Assembly (NCBI RefSeq): GCF_003029735.1
Contig: NZ_KZ686268.1
Coordinates: 1,041,769 to 1,105,768, forward strand
Reading direction: 5' to 3'
Origin: Pedobacter yulinensis
GTDB lineage: Bacteria; Bacteroidota; Bacteroidia; Sphingobacteriales; Sphingobacteriaceae
DNA length: 64,000 bases
The translations under genes were made by a program, and so were the position numbers. Shown piece by piece: positions 1 through 8,743 of the stretch (the stretch's first letter is position 1; the number at the start of each line of letters is the position of its first letter). The notes beneath the pieces are model-generated. The model did no database searches. It was not told the DNA's origin and saw nothing but the letters and a program-made list of their open reading frames with translations.

Positions 1-832
1 TTGCGACCGGAATAAAATACCAGCTTTCACTAAGCTGTACAACTGTCGAGTAAACACCGAGCGGCGCCGGCCCCAGGTAAGCTTCTATCATCAGCTGATC
101 TATTTTCATATAGATCGATGCAAGCACCGCCGAAAAAGCCAGTGGCCAGGCCTGGCCGATGAGCCGCCCGGCCAGGCTCCAGTCAAATTTCCACGAGAAA
201 ACTGATCCGGCCTCGCGCTGGTAAAAATAGATGTAACCGATAGCCAGCAAAACGGCATCGAAAAGGACTGCATAAATGAACCAGTTCAGGGGCAGATCGC
301 CCAGGATAAGCCCGAGTTTAACAAGTGCCGATGCAATATTGCCAAAGACCTGCACCATCATGACCCATTTGCCCTGAACTTTTGACTGGAAGTAGCTGTC
401 GAGCACGTTGAAAGCCTGGGCAAGACCCACGAGGCCTGTGACTATAAAATATTCTGACGGTGTCTCGGTGCCGTATTCGCGCTGGTAATACACATACGCC
501 AGCCAGATCAAAGGCAAAATAAGTAATGCGCCGCCTGCCTTCATAAAAAACGAAGTGCCCAGCAGCAGGTCCCGGTTGGCCGGGTTGCGCAGCAGCTCGC
601 GTGTAATGTAGCCATCCAATCCCAGCGCCCCGATGGCAATAAAGAACGAGGTAAAAGCTACGGGGAAATTCAGTATGCCAAATTGTTTATCGCCCAGGTA
701 GTTAGACAGGGCAAAACCCACCAGGATCTTTATGGCAAGGCTGCCGACCCGTGCAAGCATAAGCCAGCCGGTATTTTTGAAATACTTGTTTAACGCCTCC
801 TGATCAAAACCTTTAATGGCGGGTATCCTCAT
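1..832 (-). CDS. Polysaccharide flippase, MATE/Wzx type (3' end outside window)
   Basis: The minus-strand ATG is at 832 and the frame stays open to base 1, giving 277 residues of an unfinished protein. It is rich in hydrophobic membrane segments. The N-terminus reads KNTGWLMLARVGSLAIKILV, and further on comes MKIDQLMIEAYLGPAPLGVY, a stretch typical of oligosaccharide and teichoic-acid flippases. The family moves undecaprenyl-linked glycans across the inner membrane; that role is inferred from family resemblance. It is separate from the Wzx at 31557. It is the last gene of the leftmost minus-strand run seen here, and its C-terminal part cannot be assessed. Confidence 0.8.
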   Translation of the reverse strand, partial: MRIPAIKGFDQEALNKYFKNTGWLMLARVGSLAIKILVGFALSNYLGDKQFGILNFPVAFTSFFIAIGALGLDGYITRELLRNPANRDLLLGTSFFMKAGGALLILPLIWLAYVYYQREYGTETPSEYFIVTGLVGLAQAFNVLDSYFQSKVQGKWVMMVQVFGNIASALVKLGLILGDLPLNWFIYAVLFDAVLLAIGYIYFYQREAGSVFSWKFDWSLAGRLIGQAWPLAFSAVLASIYMKIDQLMIEAYLGPAPLGVYSTVVQLSESWYFIPVA

Positions 833-883
833 GCGGGGTGCAAAATCTGAAAGGCAAAGATGTGAAATTTATACGTTTTAAAG

Positions 884-1408
884 TTAGGTGGCTTTGGCGC
901 TCAGGGAGCGGCTGATGCGCTGCAGTTGTTTTTCATGGTGCTTTAAGTGTATCCATGCAAAACGCAGCCACTGGCCTGCGTTCAGATAGCCGAGCCTTGG
1001 GTGACGCGTTTTTACCGCCGGATCGGCTTTTTTAAGTTCCGGGCAGAGCCTTTTCAGTTCGCTCAGAACCCGGTCAAGCAGTTTCTGCGCTTCGTGTGCG
1101 CTGCAGCTCCGGCTGCGGGAGGCGAGCATAGCCGGCATCTTATAGCGGCCCGGCGGCAAACTTCCGAAGAAGAGAATGATCCTGGTTGCCAATGGTGTTC
1201 GCCTGACCTTTCCATGTCCTTCGGCACAATCGCGCGCAGTCTGGAGCGACAGGTGTGTGGCGTCTAAAATGTGCCAGAATACCTCGCTGCGGCTCCATCC
1301 GCCTGAAAAGGGCCGCCTGGAAAATTCTTCCGCAGGGAGGTGCTGCAGAACCTGCTGGTAAGTTTCAAGTAGGGCCCCGAGCTGACGACAGATTTTATCG
1401 GTTCTCAT
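884..1408 (-). CDS. DinB-like (DUF1569-type) protein
   Basis: A 174-residue protein with the four-helix DinB/YfiT layout. A His lies in the FWHIL segment near residue 45, and a C-terminal HLKHHEKQL segment near residues 153-161 supplies the other likely metal ligands. Such proteins are metal-dependent, often thiol-linked, enzymes of mostly unknown substrate. Its first 14 bases overlap the end of the upstream DUF4476 gene, so the two are probably cotranscribed and translationally coupled. The exact subfamily is inferred from the conserved His spacing. Confidence 0.7.
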   Translation of the reverse strand: MRTDKICRQLGALLETYQQVLQHLPAEEFSRRPFSGGWSRSEVFWHILDATHLSLQTARDCAEGHGKVRRTPLATRIILFFGSLPPGRYKMPAMLASRSRSCSAHEAQKLLDRVLSELKRLCPELKKADPAVKTRHPRLGYLNAGQWLRFAWIHLKHHEKQLQRISRSLSAKAT

Positions 1409-2111
1409 CAGGTGCGGTTCTTAAAAAATTGAGCAGGCTTTCGCGCTCGTCAGCGAAATTCAGGAATGAGGTAAGCGAATGGGCATTCTGCGGATCGGTG
1501 AGCCGCAGATAAGCAAATTTGATCAGTTTCAGCCGTTCGGCGCTGAAACTAAATGTCTTTAATACCTGGGCAAGTTGCGAGGTGCTGAGCCAGGCGTTTT
1601 TGAGCGAGGCTTCGGCAACTTTGCGCTTATCTTCGTCGAAACCGGAGTTGGCCATACTCCGGGTAAGCAGTTCCAGGTCATCTGCCGACATGCCCCGCCC
1701 GCGGCCTGGTCTTCCGGGCCTTGCAGGATCCAGCGGCCCGGATTCTGTATAGCCGTCCCAGTTATCAAGCACATACCGGTTGTTTTTAAAGATGTATAGT
1801 TGTTTTTCAGTAAGAAATTGCCCGTCGGGAAGCAGGGTCGCTACCATACGCGTACCGCGTGGTATGGCCAGACTGCGGTGTAAGACGGGCATATCGCGCC
1901 TCATCACCGTAAGTGATACCTGGCTTGCCGTCTCAAAAAAACGGAAGCGTCCTTTCGCAGAGCTGATCCGCTCATCGTCTACGATGACCGTAAATACGCC
2001 GGGTTCCTTAATTTCTATAAAAAGTTCTGATGTGCTGCCGCGGCCCTGCGCAGATGCAAACACAGATAAAAGCATGAGCGATAGGAGCGCCGCAAAAGAT
2101 CTTGCTGTCAT
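1395..2111 (-). CDS. Exported DUF4476 protein
   Basis: A 238-residue protein with an N-terminal signal peptide (about residues 1-21, ending ASAQ). A beta-rich middle is followed by a Pro/Gly/Arg-rich linker around residues 130-140. The C-terminal helical domain, about residues 143-235, contains repeated segments such as MANSGFDEDKRKVAEASLKN, the hallmark of DUF4476. The domain is common in Bacteroidota exported proteins and has no known biochemical role. The 3' end overlaps the DinB-like gene by 14 bases. Confidence 0.75.
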   Translation of the reverse strand: MTARSFAALLSLMLLSVFASAQGRGSTSELFIEIKEPGVFTVIVDDERISSAKGRFRFFETASQVSLTVMRRDMPVLHRSLAIPRGTRMVATLLPDGQFLTEKQLYIFKNNRYVLDNWDGYTESGPLDPARPGRPGRGRGMSADDLELLTRSMANSGFDEDKRKVAEASLKNAWLSTSQLAQVLKTFSFSAERLKLIKFAYLRLTDPQNAHSLTSFLNFADERESLLNFLRTAPDENR

Positions 2112-2159
2112 GATGGTGTTGTTTGGTTGTGAAGGCGGTTAAAAATCGTGCCGGGTCAG

Positions 2160-2855
2160 CTAAAATCTTTTGAGCAACTCGGCCAGGTGGTGTATTTCGT
2201 CGGTTACATCGTCAGGCCGTTCAATGCGGTTCGGATTAAAAAATATAGCTTTCATGCCAAAGTTCTGGGCACCGCGTACATCAGCTTCTATGCTGTCGCC
2301 AATCATCACGCTTTCTTCCTTGCGGGCACCGGCAACCCGGAGCGCATGTTCGAAGATGCCTTCATGCGGCTTGTTAACACCCACATCTTCAGATATAATA
2401 ACCTGCTTAAAAAACGGACCGAGGGCGCATACTTGCATCTTAGTCAATGTAGTTTCTTTGAACCCATTTGAAATGATGTGCAGGTCATAACGGTCTTGCA
2501 AGTAGCCAAGTACTTCAAGAGCCGACTCAAACAGATTGGTTTTCGTAGGACTCAATTGTACGTAGTCGGTTTCAAAGGCAGCCGGAATGCGCTCCGGCTG
2601 GAGGCCAAGCTGCCGGAATGTACTTGAGAACCGCTCTGCGCGCAGGTGCTCTTTGCTAATGCGGCCCAGGTGGTATTCTGCCCAAAGACGGTGGTTGTTT
2701 TCAGTGTAAAGTTTGATAAATGCATCGCAGTCATTCAGGCCAAGTACGCCCAGTTCGTACCTTTCATACAACTCGCGGAGCGTTTCTTCTGCATTCCTGT
2801 CAAAATCCCATATGGTGTGGTCCAGATCAAAGAAAATGTGCTTAAGGGGCTTCAT
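2160..2855 (-). CDS. yjjG: HAD hydrolase, YjjG-type nucleotide phosphatase
   Basis: A 231-residue HAD phosphatase. Motif I is FFDLDHT with D10 and D12 as nucleophile and acid. Motif II is the ISNG segment and motif IV is MIGDSIEADVRGAQ. The long helical cap and the start HIFFDLDHTIWDFDRNAEET match the YjjG (TIGR02254) group. Those enzymes dephosphorylate non-canonical pyrimidine nucleotides, a house-cleaning role in the cytoplasm. Upp, the next gene upstream on the same strand, also handles pyrimidines, which fits. Substrate assignment rests on family resemblance only. Confidence 0.85.
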   Translation of the reverse strand: MKPLKHIFFDLDHTIWDFDRNAEETLRELYERYELGVLGLNDCDAFIKLYTENNHRLWAEYHLGRISKEHLRAERFSSTFRQLGLQPERIPAAFETDYVQLSPTKTNLFESALEVLGYLQDRYDLHIISNGFKETTLTKMQVCALGPFFKQVIISEDVGVNKPHEGIFEHALRVAGARKEESVMIGDSIEADVRGAQNFGMKAIFFNPNRIERPDDVTDEIHHLAELLKRF

Positions 2856-2897
2856 GATTCAAAGGTAGCGTTTATAGTTTGAAGCGGTCTCTGGCAA

Positions 2898-3542
2898 CTA
2901 TATTTTAACGCCAAAGGCAAGATCACCGGCATCGCCCAGCCCGGGCACGATGTATGCTTTACTGGTCATCTCATCATCGACGGCCCCTACCCATATTCTG
3001 GCTTTGGGCAGGTTGGCCCGCAGGTAGGCAATCCCCTCTGTGCTTGCTATGGCGGAAACGACATGTAATGCTTTGATTTTCTGACCGGAAAGCAATTCTT
3101 TGCAGCAGCGAACCATGCTGAGGCCCGTAGCCAGCATAGGGTCGGCCATGATCACGGTCCTGTCCTGCAGGTCAGGCGCAGAAACATGTTCCAGTTTAAC
3201 GTCAAAACCTCCGGATTTTTTGTTTTTGCGGTATGCCGACACAAATGCCGAATCGGCCTGGTCGAAGACGTTTAGCAAGCCCTGGTGAAGTGGCAGCCCG
3301 GCGCGCAGAATCGTGGCCAGGACCGGTTGCTCGGCCAGCTGCTGGCAGCTTGCAATACCCAGCGGCGTTTGCACCGGCATTTCAATGAATTCCAATTCCT
3401 TGCTGATCTCCAATGCGAAAAATTCGCCCAGCCGTTCCAGGTTGCGGCGAAAACGCATGCTGTCTGTCTGTATGGCGCTGCTGCGCAGCTCGGCAATGAA
3501 AACATTCGCTACCGACCTGGTTTTACTGAGGTTGAAAATCAT
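2898..3542 (-). CDS. upp: Uracil phosphoribosyltransferase
   Basis: A 214-residue enzyme converting uracil and PRPP to UMP in pyrimidine salvage. The PRPP-binding signature MADPMLATG is intact, and the C-terminus carries YIVPGLGDAGDLAFG, the uracil-binding hood of the family. I chose the ATG at 3542 (MIFNLSKTRS). The frame can be extended to 3692, but those 50 extra residues have no family counterpart and lie inside the upstream gene. With this start the gene overlaps the upstream deacetylase-like gene by 20 bases. Confidence 0.93.
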   Translation of the reverse strand: MIFNLSKTRSVANVFIAELRSSAIQTDSMRFRRNLERLGEFFALEISKELEFIEMPVQTPLGIASCQQLAEQPVLATILRAGLPLHQGLLNVFDQADSAFVSAYRKNKKSGGFDVKLEHVSAPDLQDRTVIMADPMLATGLSMVRCCKELLSGQKIKALHVVSAIASTEGIAYLRANLPKARIWVGAVDDEMTSKAYIVPGLGDAGDLAFGVKI

Positions 3543-4875
3543 GATCCGGATTTTTATGCTGACTGGCCGGCGCTGCATAGGCCAGCATGTCGTCGTAGAC
3601 CTTTTTCCAGCCTTTCCATTTGCTGTTTTCAGACACACTTTCATTGTGCCAGAGCGTATAGAAGGTACCCTCCACCAGCCTGACGCGGTCAATCAAGCTG
3701 CGAATGTGCGCAGTAGCTGCAGCGGGCTCAAGCTTCATGTAGTCGCGCAAGGCAAGGTCCATGACTGCAAACGGGTGAATGCGCAGGGTACTTTCTTTTT
3801 CGAGCTGCAGGTCATACCAGCAAAAAGGTGTACAGGTGCCGGCGCGGAACCCGGTTATGGAAGCGTAACCCATGCTGTAGTCATTTTTGATGCCGGCTTT
3901 CAGCAATTTCAGATAGGTCTGCGGCAGGTGCAGCCTGAGAAAGTGCTGCCGCGAATTGACGGGTTTATGATCAATAATTCCTTCAAGAATGGCCATCTCT
4001 TCGGCAATTTTGCTCTCGGTATTGTTCGAAGAATAAGAGGGATGGATGCCCACTGCTGCGTGCTTTGCCGTTTTGCGGATCAGTGACCGGTAAGCAGTAT
4101 CTTCAGGATGGATATTCACATCGTAACGGTTATTGCGTTCACGGGCCAGCAGGAAAAAGAATACGGGTTCCAGTTCGTACGCCGTGTGGCGGCGGTGCAG
4201 GTATTTGTAGGTGTCGAACGGGTCGGCGTTCCTGCCAAGGCCGGCATTAACCAGTCCCAGCATTTTATTTTTGTCTAGGCGGAAAGCTGCGTTTAAAAAG
4301 CGCCTGGCATTTTTAAGCAGTCCGTTTGATTTGTAGTAAAACGCCCGTTCAATGTCTATCGTAGGCACAAAACGAAACTGGCGTGTGCCGAAAGGCATGT
4401 TGCGGTCATGTTTAAGCAGGAGGTTTTTGATCAGCAGCGCCCACTCGTCTACAACAGGTTGCTGCAACAGGTCGAGTTCGTATTGCAGGCTCAGTTTTGC
4501 AGGGAAACGCAGGTGTTCATCGCCCTCAAATACAAGATACTCTTCATAGCGGCTTACAAAATAAAAAGAGGCCGCAAACACATCGAACGGGAGCAGGCCG
4601 CTGCCAACGGGAAAGGGGACTTTCTGGTGGCCAAACCTTGTTTTTTTTATGGCAACAGGGTCGGTCTTCTGAGACAGCAGGAAGGTCGAGCGTTCAAAAA
4701 ACGGCTCGCTGCCGAAAGGAGTGTCGGCATAGCTCAGTTTCGGACCCCGGTAATCCAGAAACTCTGCGGGTATACTGGTAAAGCTCAACTCCGTTTTCAG
4801 GATATCCCTAAAAATGAAGTTGAAGATGTACCTGATCCTGGATGTTACCACAGGGGTATACAAGAGTATCTGCAT
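3523..4875 (-). CDS. Polysaccharide deacetylase-like protein (DUF7033 type)
   Basis: A 450-residue protein. The N-terminal third resembles the DUF7033 region found before NodB-like domains in Bacteroidota. The later part has VPTIDIERAF near residue 168, where NodB enzymes carry their Asp motif, and AVGIHPSYSS near residue 275, like the His-rich metal motif. A carbohydrate de-N-acetylase role is inferred; the motifs are degenerate compared with classical NodB. No signal peptide is evident. The 3' end overlaps upp by 20 bases. The divergent or spaced gene to its right is the DUF6702 protein. Confidence 0.65.
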   Translation of the reverse strand: MQILLYTPVVTSRIRYIFNFIFRDILKTELSFTSIPAEFLDYRGPKLSYADTPFGSEPFFERSTFLLSQKTDPVAIKKTRFGHQKVPFPVGSGLLPFDVFAASFYFVSRYEEYLVFEGDEHLRFPAKLSLQYELDLLQQPVVDEWALLIKNLLLKHDRNMPFGTRQFRFVPTIDIERAFYYKSNGLLKNARRFLNAAFRLDKNKMLGLVNAGLGRNADPFDTYKYLHRRHTAYELEPVFFFLLARERNNRYDVNIHPEDTAYRSLIRKTAKHAAVGIHPSYSSNNTESKIAEEMAILEGIIDHKPVNSRQHFLRLHLPQTYLKLLKAGIKNDYSMGYASITGFRAGTCTPFCWYDLQLEKESTLRIHPFAVMDLALRDYMKLEPAAATAHIRSLIDRVRLVEGTFYTLWHNESVSENSKWKGWKKVYDDMLAYAAPASQHKNPDHDFQPQ

Positions 4876-4957
4876 CGGAATAAATATAGCTTATGTAGGT
4901 GACAAACCCAACAGCACTGTTCAGATTACAAACACCGGTTTCTGAAAAATGTTGGCG

Positions 4958-5482
4958 CTAAAAGATAGTTACGAGCTGTTTTTCAGGAAACAGCAGTTTG
5001 CTGCTTTTCCGGGCCCCGCCAGAAACAACATGTACGATATTCAGCTGGTCATCGAAGAGGTCATAAAGCAAAGAATTCTGGGTTTCCAGTTTTTTCAGCA
5101 CGGCGAATCCAGGCACTTCAAAATAGGCAATCACCGCTTCATGATCGGTCTCGAACCCCACATAGTTTAATGTTATTGCTTTGCCATCCGCCGTGAGGCG
5201 AAGGTTTGCAGCGATGTACTTTCTGACAAGTTCATCCATTTGCTTATGCATGGCAGGGCTCGACAGATCAGTCTTGGTGCGGTATTTTCTGGCCAGAATG
5301 CTCTCGAAGTCGTCGGTAAACAGCCTGACCAGCACTTCCATGTTCTTTTCCCTCGCATTCGCGGTAATTTCTGTGGTGCTTACATGCAGCGGGTGCCGGG
5401 CGGTAGCCCGAGCCGGACCCGAAGGCATGAACCAGGGCAATGAGAGCAGCAGGACGTAACAAATTGATGTTGAAATGGACAT
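4958..5482 (-). CDS. Exported DUF6702-type protein
   Basis: A 174-residue protein with an N-terminal hydrophobic signal (about residues 1-27), then a compact domain beginning HPLHVSTTEITAN. That start, and the later EVLVRLFTDDFE segment, match the DUF6702 family of Bacteroidota exported proteins. It is divergent from the HupE/UreJ-like gene, with about 100 bases between the two starts. DUF6702 genes are often found beside M1 peptidase and HupE-like genes, as here, which suggests a shared envelope function that is still unknown. Confidence 0.65.
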   Translation of the reverse strand: MSISTSICYVLLLSLPWFMPSGPARATARHPLHVSTTEITANAREKNMEVLVRLFTDDFESILARKYRTKTDLSSPAMHKQMDELVRKYIAANLRLTADGKAITLNYVGFETDHEAVIAYFEVPGFAVLKKLETQNSLLYDLFDDQLNIVHVVSGGARKSSKLLFPEKQLVTIF

Positions 5483-5580
5483 AGATGACCGGATTCGCTT
5501 AAAAAGACTGGTTTTTACAAAAAAAACGCTTTAATTTTAAACTTTCAAACTTATTATCCGGCATTTGCCTGCCGTTGCTT

Positions 5581-6159
5581 ATGCAAGACGTATTGTTTTA
5601 TTTTAAGTTGGGCTGGGAACACATCGTGAGCAGTGATGCGCTCGACCACCAATTGTTTATTCTTGCGTTGGCAGCTGTTTATATCTTCAGGGAATGGAAA
5701 CAGGTGCTCATTCTGGTTACGGCCTTTACGATTGGCCACTCGCTTACACTGGCACTGAGTGTACTCGATGTGATTCGTTTCAGCAGTGCCTGGGTTGAGT
5801 TCCTCATTCCCTGTACCATTTTTATCACTGCGCTCTTCAACCTGGCCTGGAAGCCTGGTAGCAGAACAAACACGCGTACAAATTATTATCTTGCATTGCT
5901 TTTCGGCCTCATACACGGGATGGGATTTGCCAACTCCATCCGGATGATGCTGGCCAGCGACCAGCAGATTGGCTGGGGGCTTTTCGGTTTCAACCTGGGG
6001 CTGGAAGTAGGACAGGTAGTTTGTGTAGCCGTTATTTTGCTGTTAACTCACTTTTTTACAAGCGTTCTTAACGTTCGGCGTCGCGACTGGATCTTTTTTG
6101 TTTCGTCCGGGGTATTTGCCATCGCGTTCAAAATGGCTGTTGAACGCATCCCATTTTAA
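5581..6159 (+). CDS. HupE/UreJ-like membrane protein
   Basis: A 192-residue inner-membrane protein with about six hydrophobic segments. DALDHQLFIL near residue 20, TIGHSLTL near residue 52 and GLIHGMGFA near residue 107 are the His-containing motifs of HupE/UreJ proteins, some of which move nickel or cobalt. In Bacteroidota this subgroup has no proven substrate. I use the ATG at 5581; a TTG two codons earlier is also possible. The M1 peptidase starts only 17 bases downstream, so the two are likely one operon. Confidence 0.75.
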   Translation: MQDVLFYFKLGWEHIVSSDALDHQLFILALAAVYIFREWKQVLILVTAFTIGHSLTLALSVLDVIRFSSAWVEFLIPCTIFITALFNLAWKPGSRTNTRTNYYLALLFGLIHGMGFANSIRMMLASDQQIGWGLFGFNLGLEVGQVVCVAVILLLTHFFTSVLNVRRRDWIFFVSSGVFAIAFKMAVERIPF

Positions 6160-6176
6160 CTTTAGCTAACTGAAAT

Positions 6177-8534
6177 ATGATCAGGAAATTTACGCTTAGC
6201 CTTTTATTCGCCGCTTCATTAAGCGGACTGTCGGCGCAAAACATCAGGAATAACCCTGGCAGCAACCATGGCAACAGCTTTGAACAGCTGGGCACGATTC
6301 TGCCCACGCCAAATGAACAACGTACGGCCAGCGGCGCTCCGGGGGCTAAATATTGGCAGCAGCGGGCAGATTACAACATTAAATGTACGCTCGATGAAAA
6401 AAAGCAATTGCTCACGGGCGGCGAAACGGTCACGTATTTCAACAATTCGCCTGATCCGCTCGATTATATCTGGCTGCAGCTGGATGAAAACGAGCACAGT
6501 AACGTGAACAATGCAAATTACCAGTCGTCGAGCCGCATGCCGGCTTATATGGAACTGAAAACCCTTGATCGTGCACAGGGAACAGCGGCTGATAATGGCT
6601 ACGGCATTAAGATCATCAAACTTACAGACGGACAGGGCAGAGTTTTACCTTATACGGTGAACAAAACCATGATGCGTATCGATTTGGCCACTCCGCTAAA
6701 GCCAGGTCAGCAGTTCGTGTTTAACCTGCAATGGAGTTATAAAATCGCCGACAGGCTGGTCTTTGGCGGCCGCGGCGGTTATGAGTTTTTCCCGGAAGAC
6801 AAAAATTACCTTTTCACCATGGCGCAATGGTTTCCAAGGTTGTGTGTGTACAGTGATTTCCAGGGCTGGCAGAATCACCAGTTTACCGGCCGGGGTGAGT
6901 TCGCGCTGACCTTTGGTAATTACCGGGTCCAGATGACGGTTCCGGCAGACCACATTGTCGGCGCAACCGGCGAATGCCTGAATTACAGCGGGGTGCTGAC
7001 ACCTGCTCAGCTTTCAAGATACAACAAAGCCCGCACCGCAAAGGCGCCGGTCGAGATCGTTACCCTGGCTGAGGCAAAAGCCGCCGAGGGTAAACAGGCC
7101 TCAGGCACCAAAACCTGGGTATTCCAGGCCAACAATGTGCGCGATTTCGCCTGGACCTCTTCAAGGAAATTTGTATGGGATGCCATGGCTCAGCCTATTG
7201 AAGGCAGGAACGTCATGTGCATGAGTTTTTATGGCAAGGAGGCCTATAACCTGTACAGCAGGTTCTCCACCCGTGCTGTTGCCCATACCATCAAAACCTA
7301 TTCAGATTTTACGATTCCGTATCCTTACCCGGTAGCGCAAAGCGTAGAAGCGGCCAATGGCATGGAGTACCCGATGATCTGTTTCAACTATGGCCGTACC
7401 GATAAAGACGGTACATACAGTGAATCGACAAAAAACGGAATGCTCGGCGTGGTTATTCATGAGGTAGGGCATAATTTCTTTCCGATGATCGTGAATAGCG
7501 ACGAAAGACAGTGGACCTGGATGGACGAGGGGCTGAACTCATTCGTGGAATACCTGACGGAAGAACTGTGGGACAATAAATTTCCGAGTAAAAAGGGACC
7601 AGCGCATACCATTGTAGATTACATGAAATTGCCGAAAGACGACCTAGAACCGGTCATGACCAACTCGGAGAACATTGTTAAGTTCGGGCCGAACGCCTAT
7701 TCAAAGCCGGCTACAGCACTGAACATTTTGCGCGAAACGATTATGGGACGTGAATTGTTTGATCATGCGTTTAAGCAGTATGCGCGTCGCTGGGCATTTA
7801 AACACCCGACTCCTGCCGACCTGTTCCGCACTATGGAAGATGCCAGCGGCGAGGACCTGGACTGGTTTTGGCGGGGATGGTTTTACAGTACCGATGCGGT
7901 AGACATTTCGCTCGATTCGGTCAAGCTTGCCCGTGCAGACGTAGACCCGCGTATACCCGGCGCCCGGACGGTGATGAGCAAGGTAGATAAACCGGCCGTG
8001 AATGCTTTTGAAGACATATCGAAAGTACGCAACCGCGAAGACAGGAAGATCAGTTTTTATACGGACCGCGACACCGCTGCACGCGATTTTTATTGGAAGT
8101 ATGACCGCGGCATGATTCCGTACAATGATAAAACGGTGAAACAGGAAATCCCGGTTATGATAGAGCAATTGGGCGAGGCGGAAAAGGCCCGGTATAAGGA
8201 TAAGTATTTTTATGAACTTTCGTTCGGTAACAAGGGCGGCCTGGTAATGCCGATCATCGTTGAATTTACTTATAAGGATGGAACGAAAGAAGTAGATCGC
8301 ATACCGGCGCAGATCTGGAGACACAATGAGAAAACCGTGTCTAAGTTTTACGTGAAGGACAAGGAGGTAGCGGGTATCCTGATCGATCCGATGCGCGAAA
8401 CTGCTGATATTGACGAGGCGAACAACCGTTGGGGAGGTGATTCTAAAAAATCGAAACTGCAGCTTTTCAAAGAACGCGCGGGTATTGCCAGAGGACAGAG
8501 TTCCGGACTGAATCCGATGCAGGCGACAAATTAA
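6177..8534 (+). CDS. M1-family zinc metallopeptidase, exported
   Basis: A 785-residue protein with a signal peptide ending near residue 20 (LSGLSAQN). The gluzincin motif HEVGH (428-432) is followed 19 residues later by the third zinc ligand Glu451 in WTWMDEG. An exopeptidase-type NGMEYP motif precedes it, near residue 395. This arrangement is typical of aminopeptidase N-like M1 enzymes, which trim N-terminal residues from peptides. The protein should act in the periplasm or at the outer membrane. A Rho-independent terminator follows at 8553. The long C-terminal region after about residue 570 lacks an obvious T9SS sorting domain. Confidence 0.88.
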   Translation: MIRKFTLSLLFAASLSGLSAQNIRNNPGSNHGNSFEQLGTILPTPNEQRTASGAPGAKYWQQRADYNIKCTLDEKKQLLTGGETVTYFNNSPDPLDYIWLQLDENEHSNVNNANYQSSSRMPAYMELKTLDRAQGTAADNGYGIKIIKLTDGQGRVLPYTVNKTMMRIDLATPLKPGQQFVFNLQWSYKIADRLVFGGRGGYEFFPEDKNYLFTMAQWFPRLCVYSDFQGWQNHQFTGRGEFALTFGNYRVQMTVPADHIVGATGECLNYSGVLTPAQLSRYNKARTAKAPVEIVTLAEAKAAEGKQASGTKTWVFQANNVRDFAWTSSRKFVWDAMAQPIEGRNVMCMSFYGKEAYNLYSRFSTRAVAHTIKTYSDFTIPYPYPVAQSVEAANGMEYPMICFNYGRTDKDGTYSESTKNGMLGVVIHEVGHNFFPMIVNSDERQWTWMDEGLNSFVEYLTEELWDNKFPSKKGPAHTIVDYMKLPKDDLEPVMTNSENIVKFGPNAYSKPATALNILRETIMGRELFDHAFKQYARRWAFKHPTPADLFRTMEDASGEDLDWFWRGWFYSTDAVDISLDSVKLARADVDPRIPGARTVMSKVDKPAVNAFEDISKVRNREDRKISFYTDRDTAARDFYWKYDRGMIPYNDKTVKQEIPVMIEQLGEAEKARYKDKYFYELSFGNKGGLVMPIIVEFTYKDGTKEVDRIPAQIWRHNEKTVSKFYVKDKEVAGILIDPMRETADIDEANNRWGGDSKKSKLQLFKERAGIARGQSSGLNPMQATN

Positions 8535-8552
8535 GTCGGCCGAAACAAACAG

Positions 8553-8588
8553 ACAGCCGGGAATGCAGTGCGCACGACCGGCTGTTTT
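8553..8588 (+). terminator. Intrinsic terminator after M1 peptidase
   Basis: Perfect arms CAGCCGG (8554-8560) and CCGGCTG (8578-8584) are followed by TTTTGCTTT. The hairpin lies 20 bases after the peptidase stop. Confidence 0.7.
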
Positions 8589-8623
8589 GCTTTAAAGGGG
8601 TTTTCGATTCAGACGAAATTGCG

Positions 8624-8631
8624 TATCTTTA
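8624..8631 (+). promoter_or_regulatory. Probable uvrB promoter (-7 box)
   Basis: TATCTTTA matches the Bacteroidota -7 consensus TAnnTTTG at all but the last base. A TTTTCG element lies about 17 bases upstream, near the expected -33 position. Transcription would start near 8638, so the palindromic repeat at 8659 would fall in the uvrB leader. Confidence 0.45.
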
Positions 8632-8658
8632 CCTATCAGATTGCAGCTTCGGCGTTCT

Positions 8659-8721
8659 GAAAGACCTTCGAGGTTTCAAAAACCTCGAAGGTCTTTCGGT
8701 AAAACCTCCGAAGGTCTTTCC
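8659..8721. repeat. CCTTCGAGGTTT palindromic repeat, one and a half copies
   Basis: A perfect 18-base inverted repeat has arms GAAAGACCTTCGAGGTTT (8659-8676) and its complement (8680-8697), with a 3-base loop. A further copy of the right arm, carrying one inserted C, follows at 8702-8720. The same core returns at 25108. It has no T-run on the plus strand, so it is not an ordinary terminator. It looks like a REP-type intergenic palindrome. Confidence 0.75.
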
Positions 8722-8743
8722 GGCCAAAATTTTTCCCCTACCC

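Noticed and set aside
3543..3692. N-terminal extension of upp by 50 residues
   Set aside because: The added residues have no counterpart in Upp enzymes and lie within the upstream coding gene; ATG 3542 fits the family.
3313..4086. 257-codon plus-strand frame
   Set aside because: It lies opposite the upp and deacetylase-like genes, which have clear family motifs; no motif in this frame.
8659..8721. CRISPR-like repeat
   Set aside because: Only an inverted repeat plus one half copy; no regular spacers and no cas genes.
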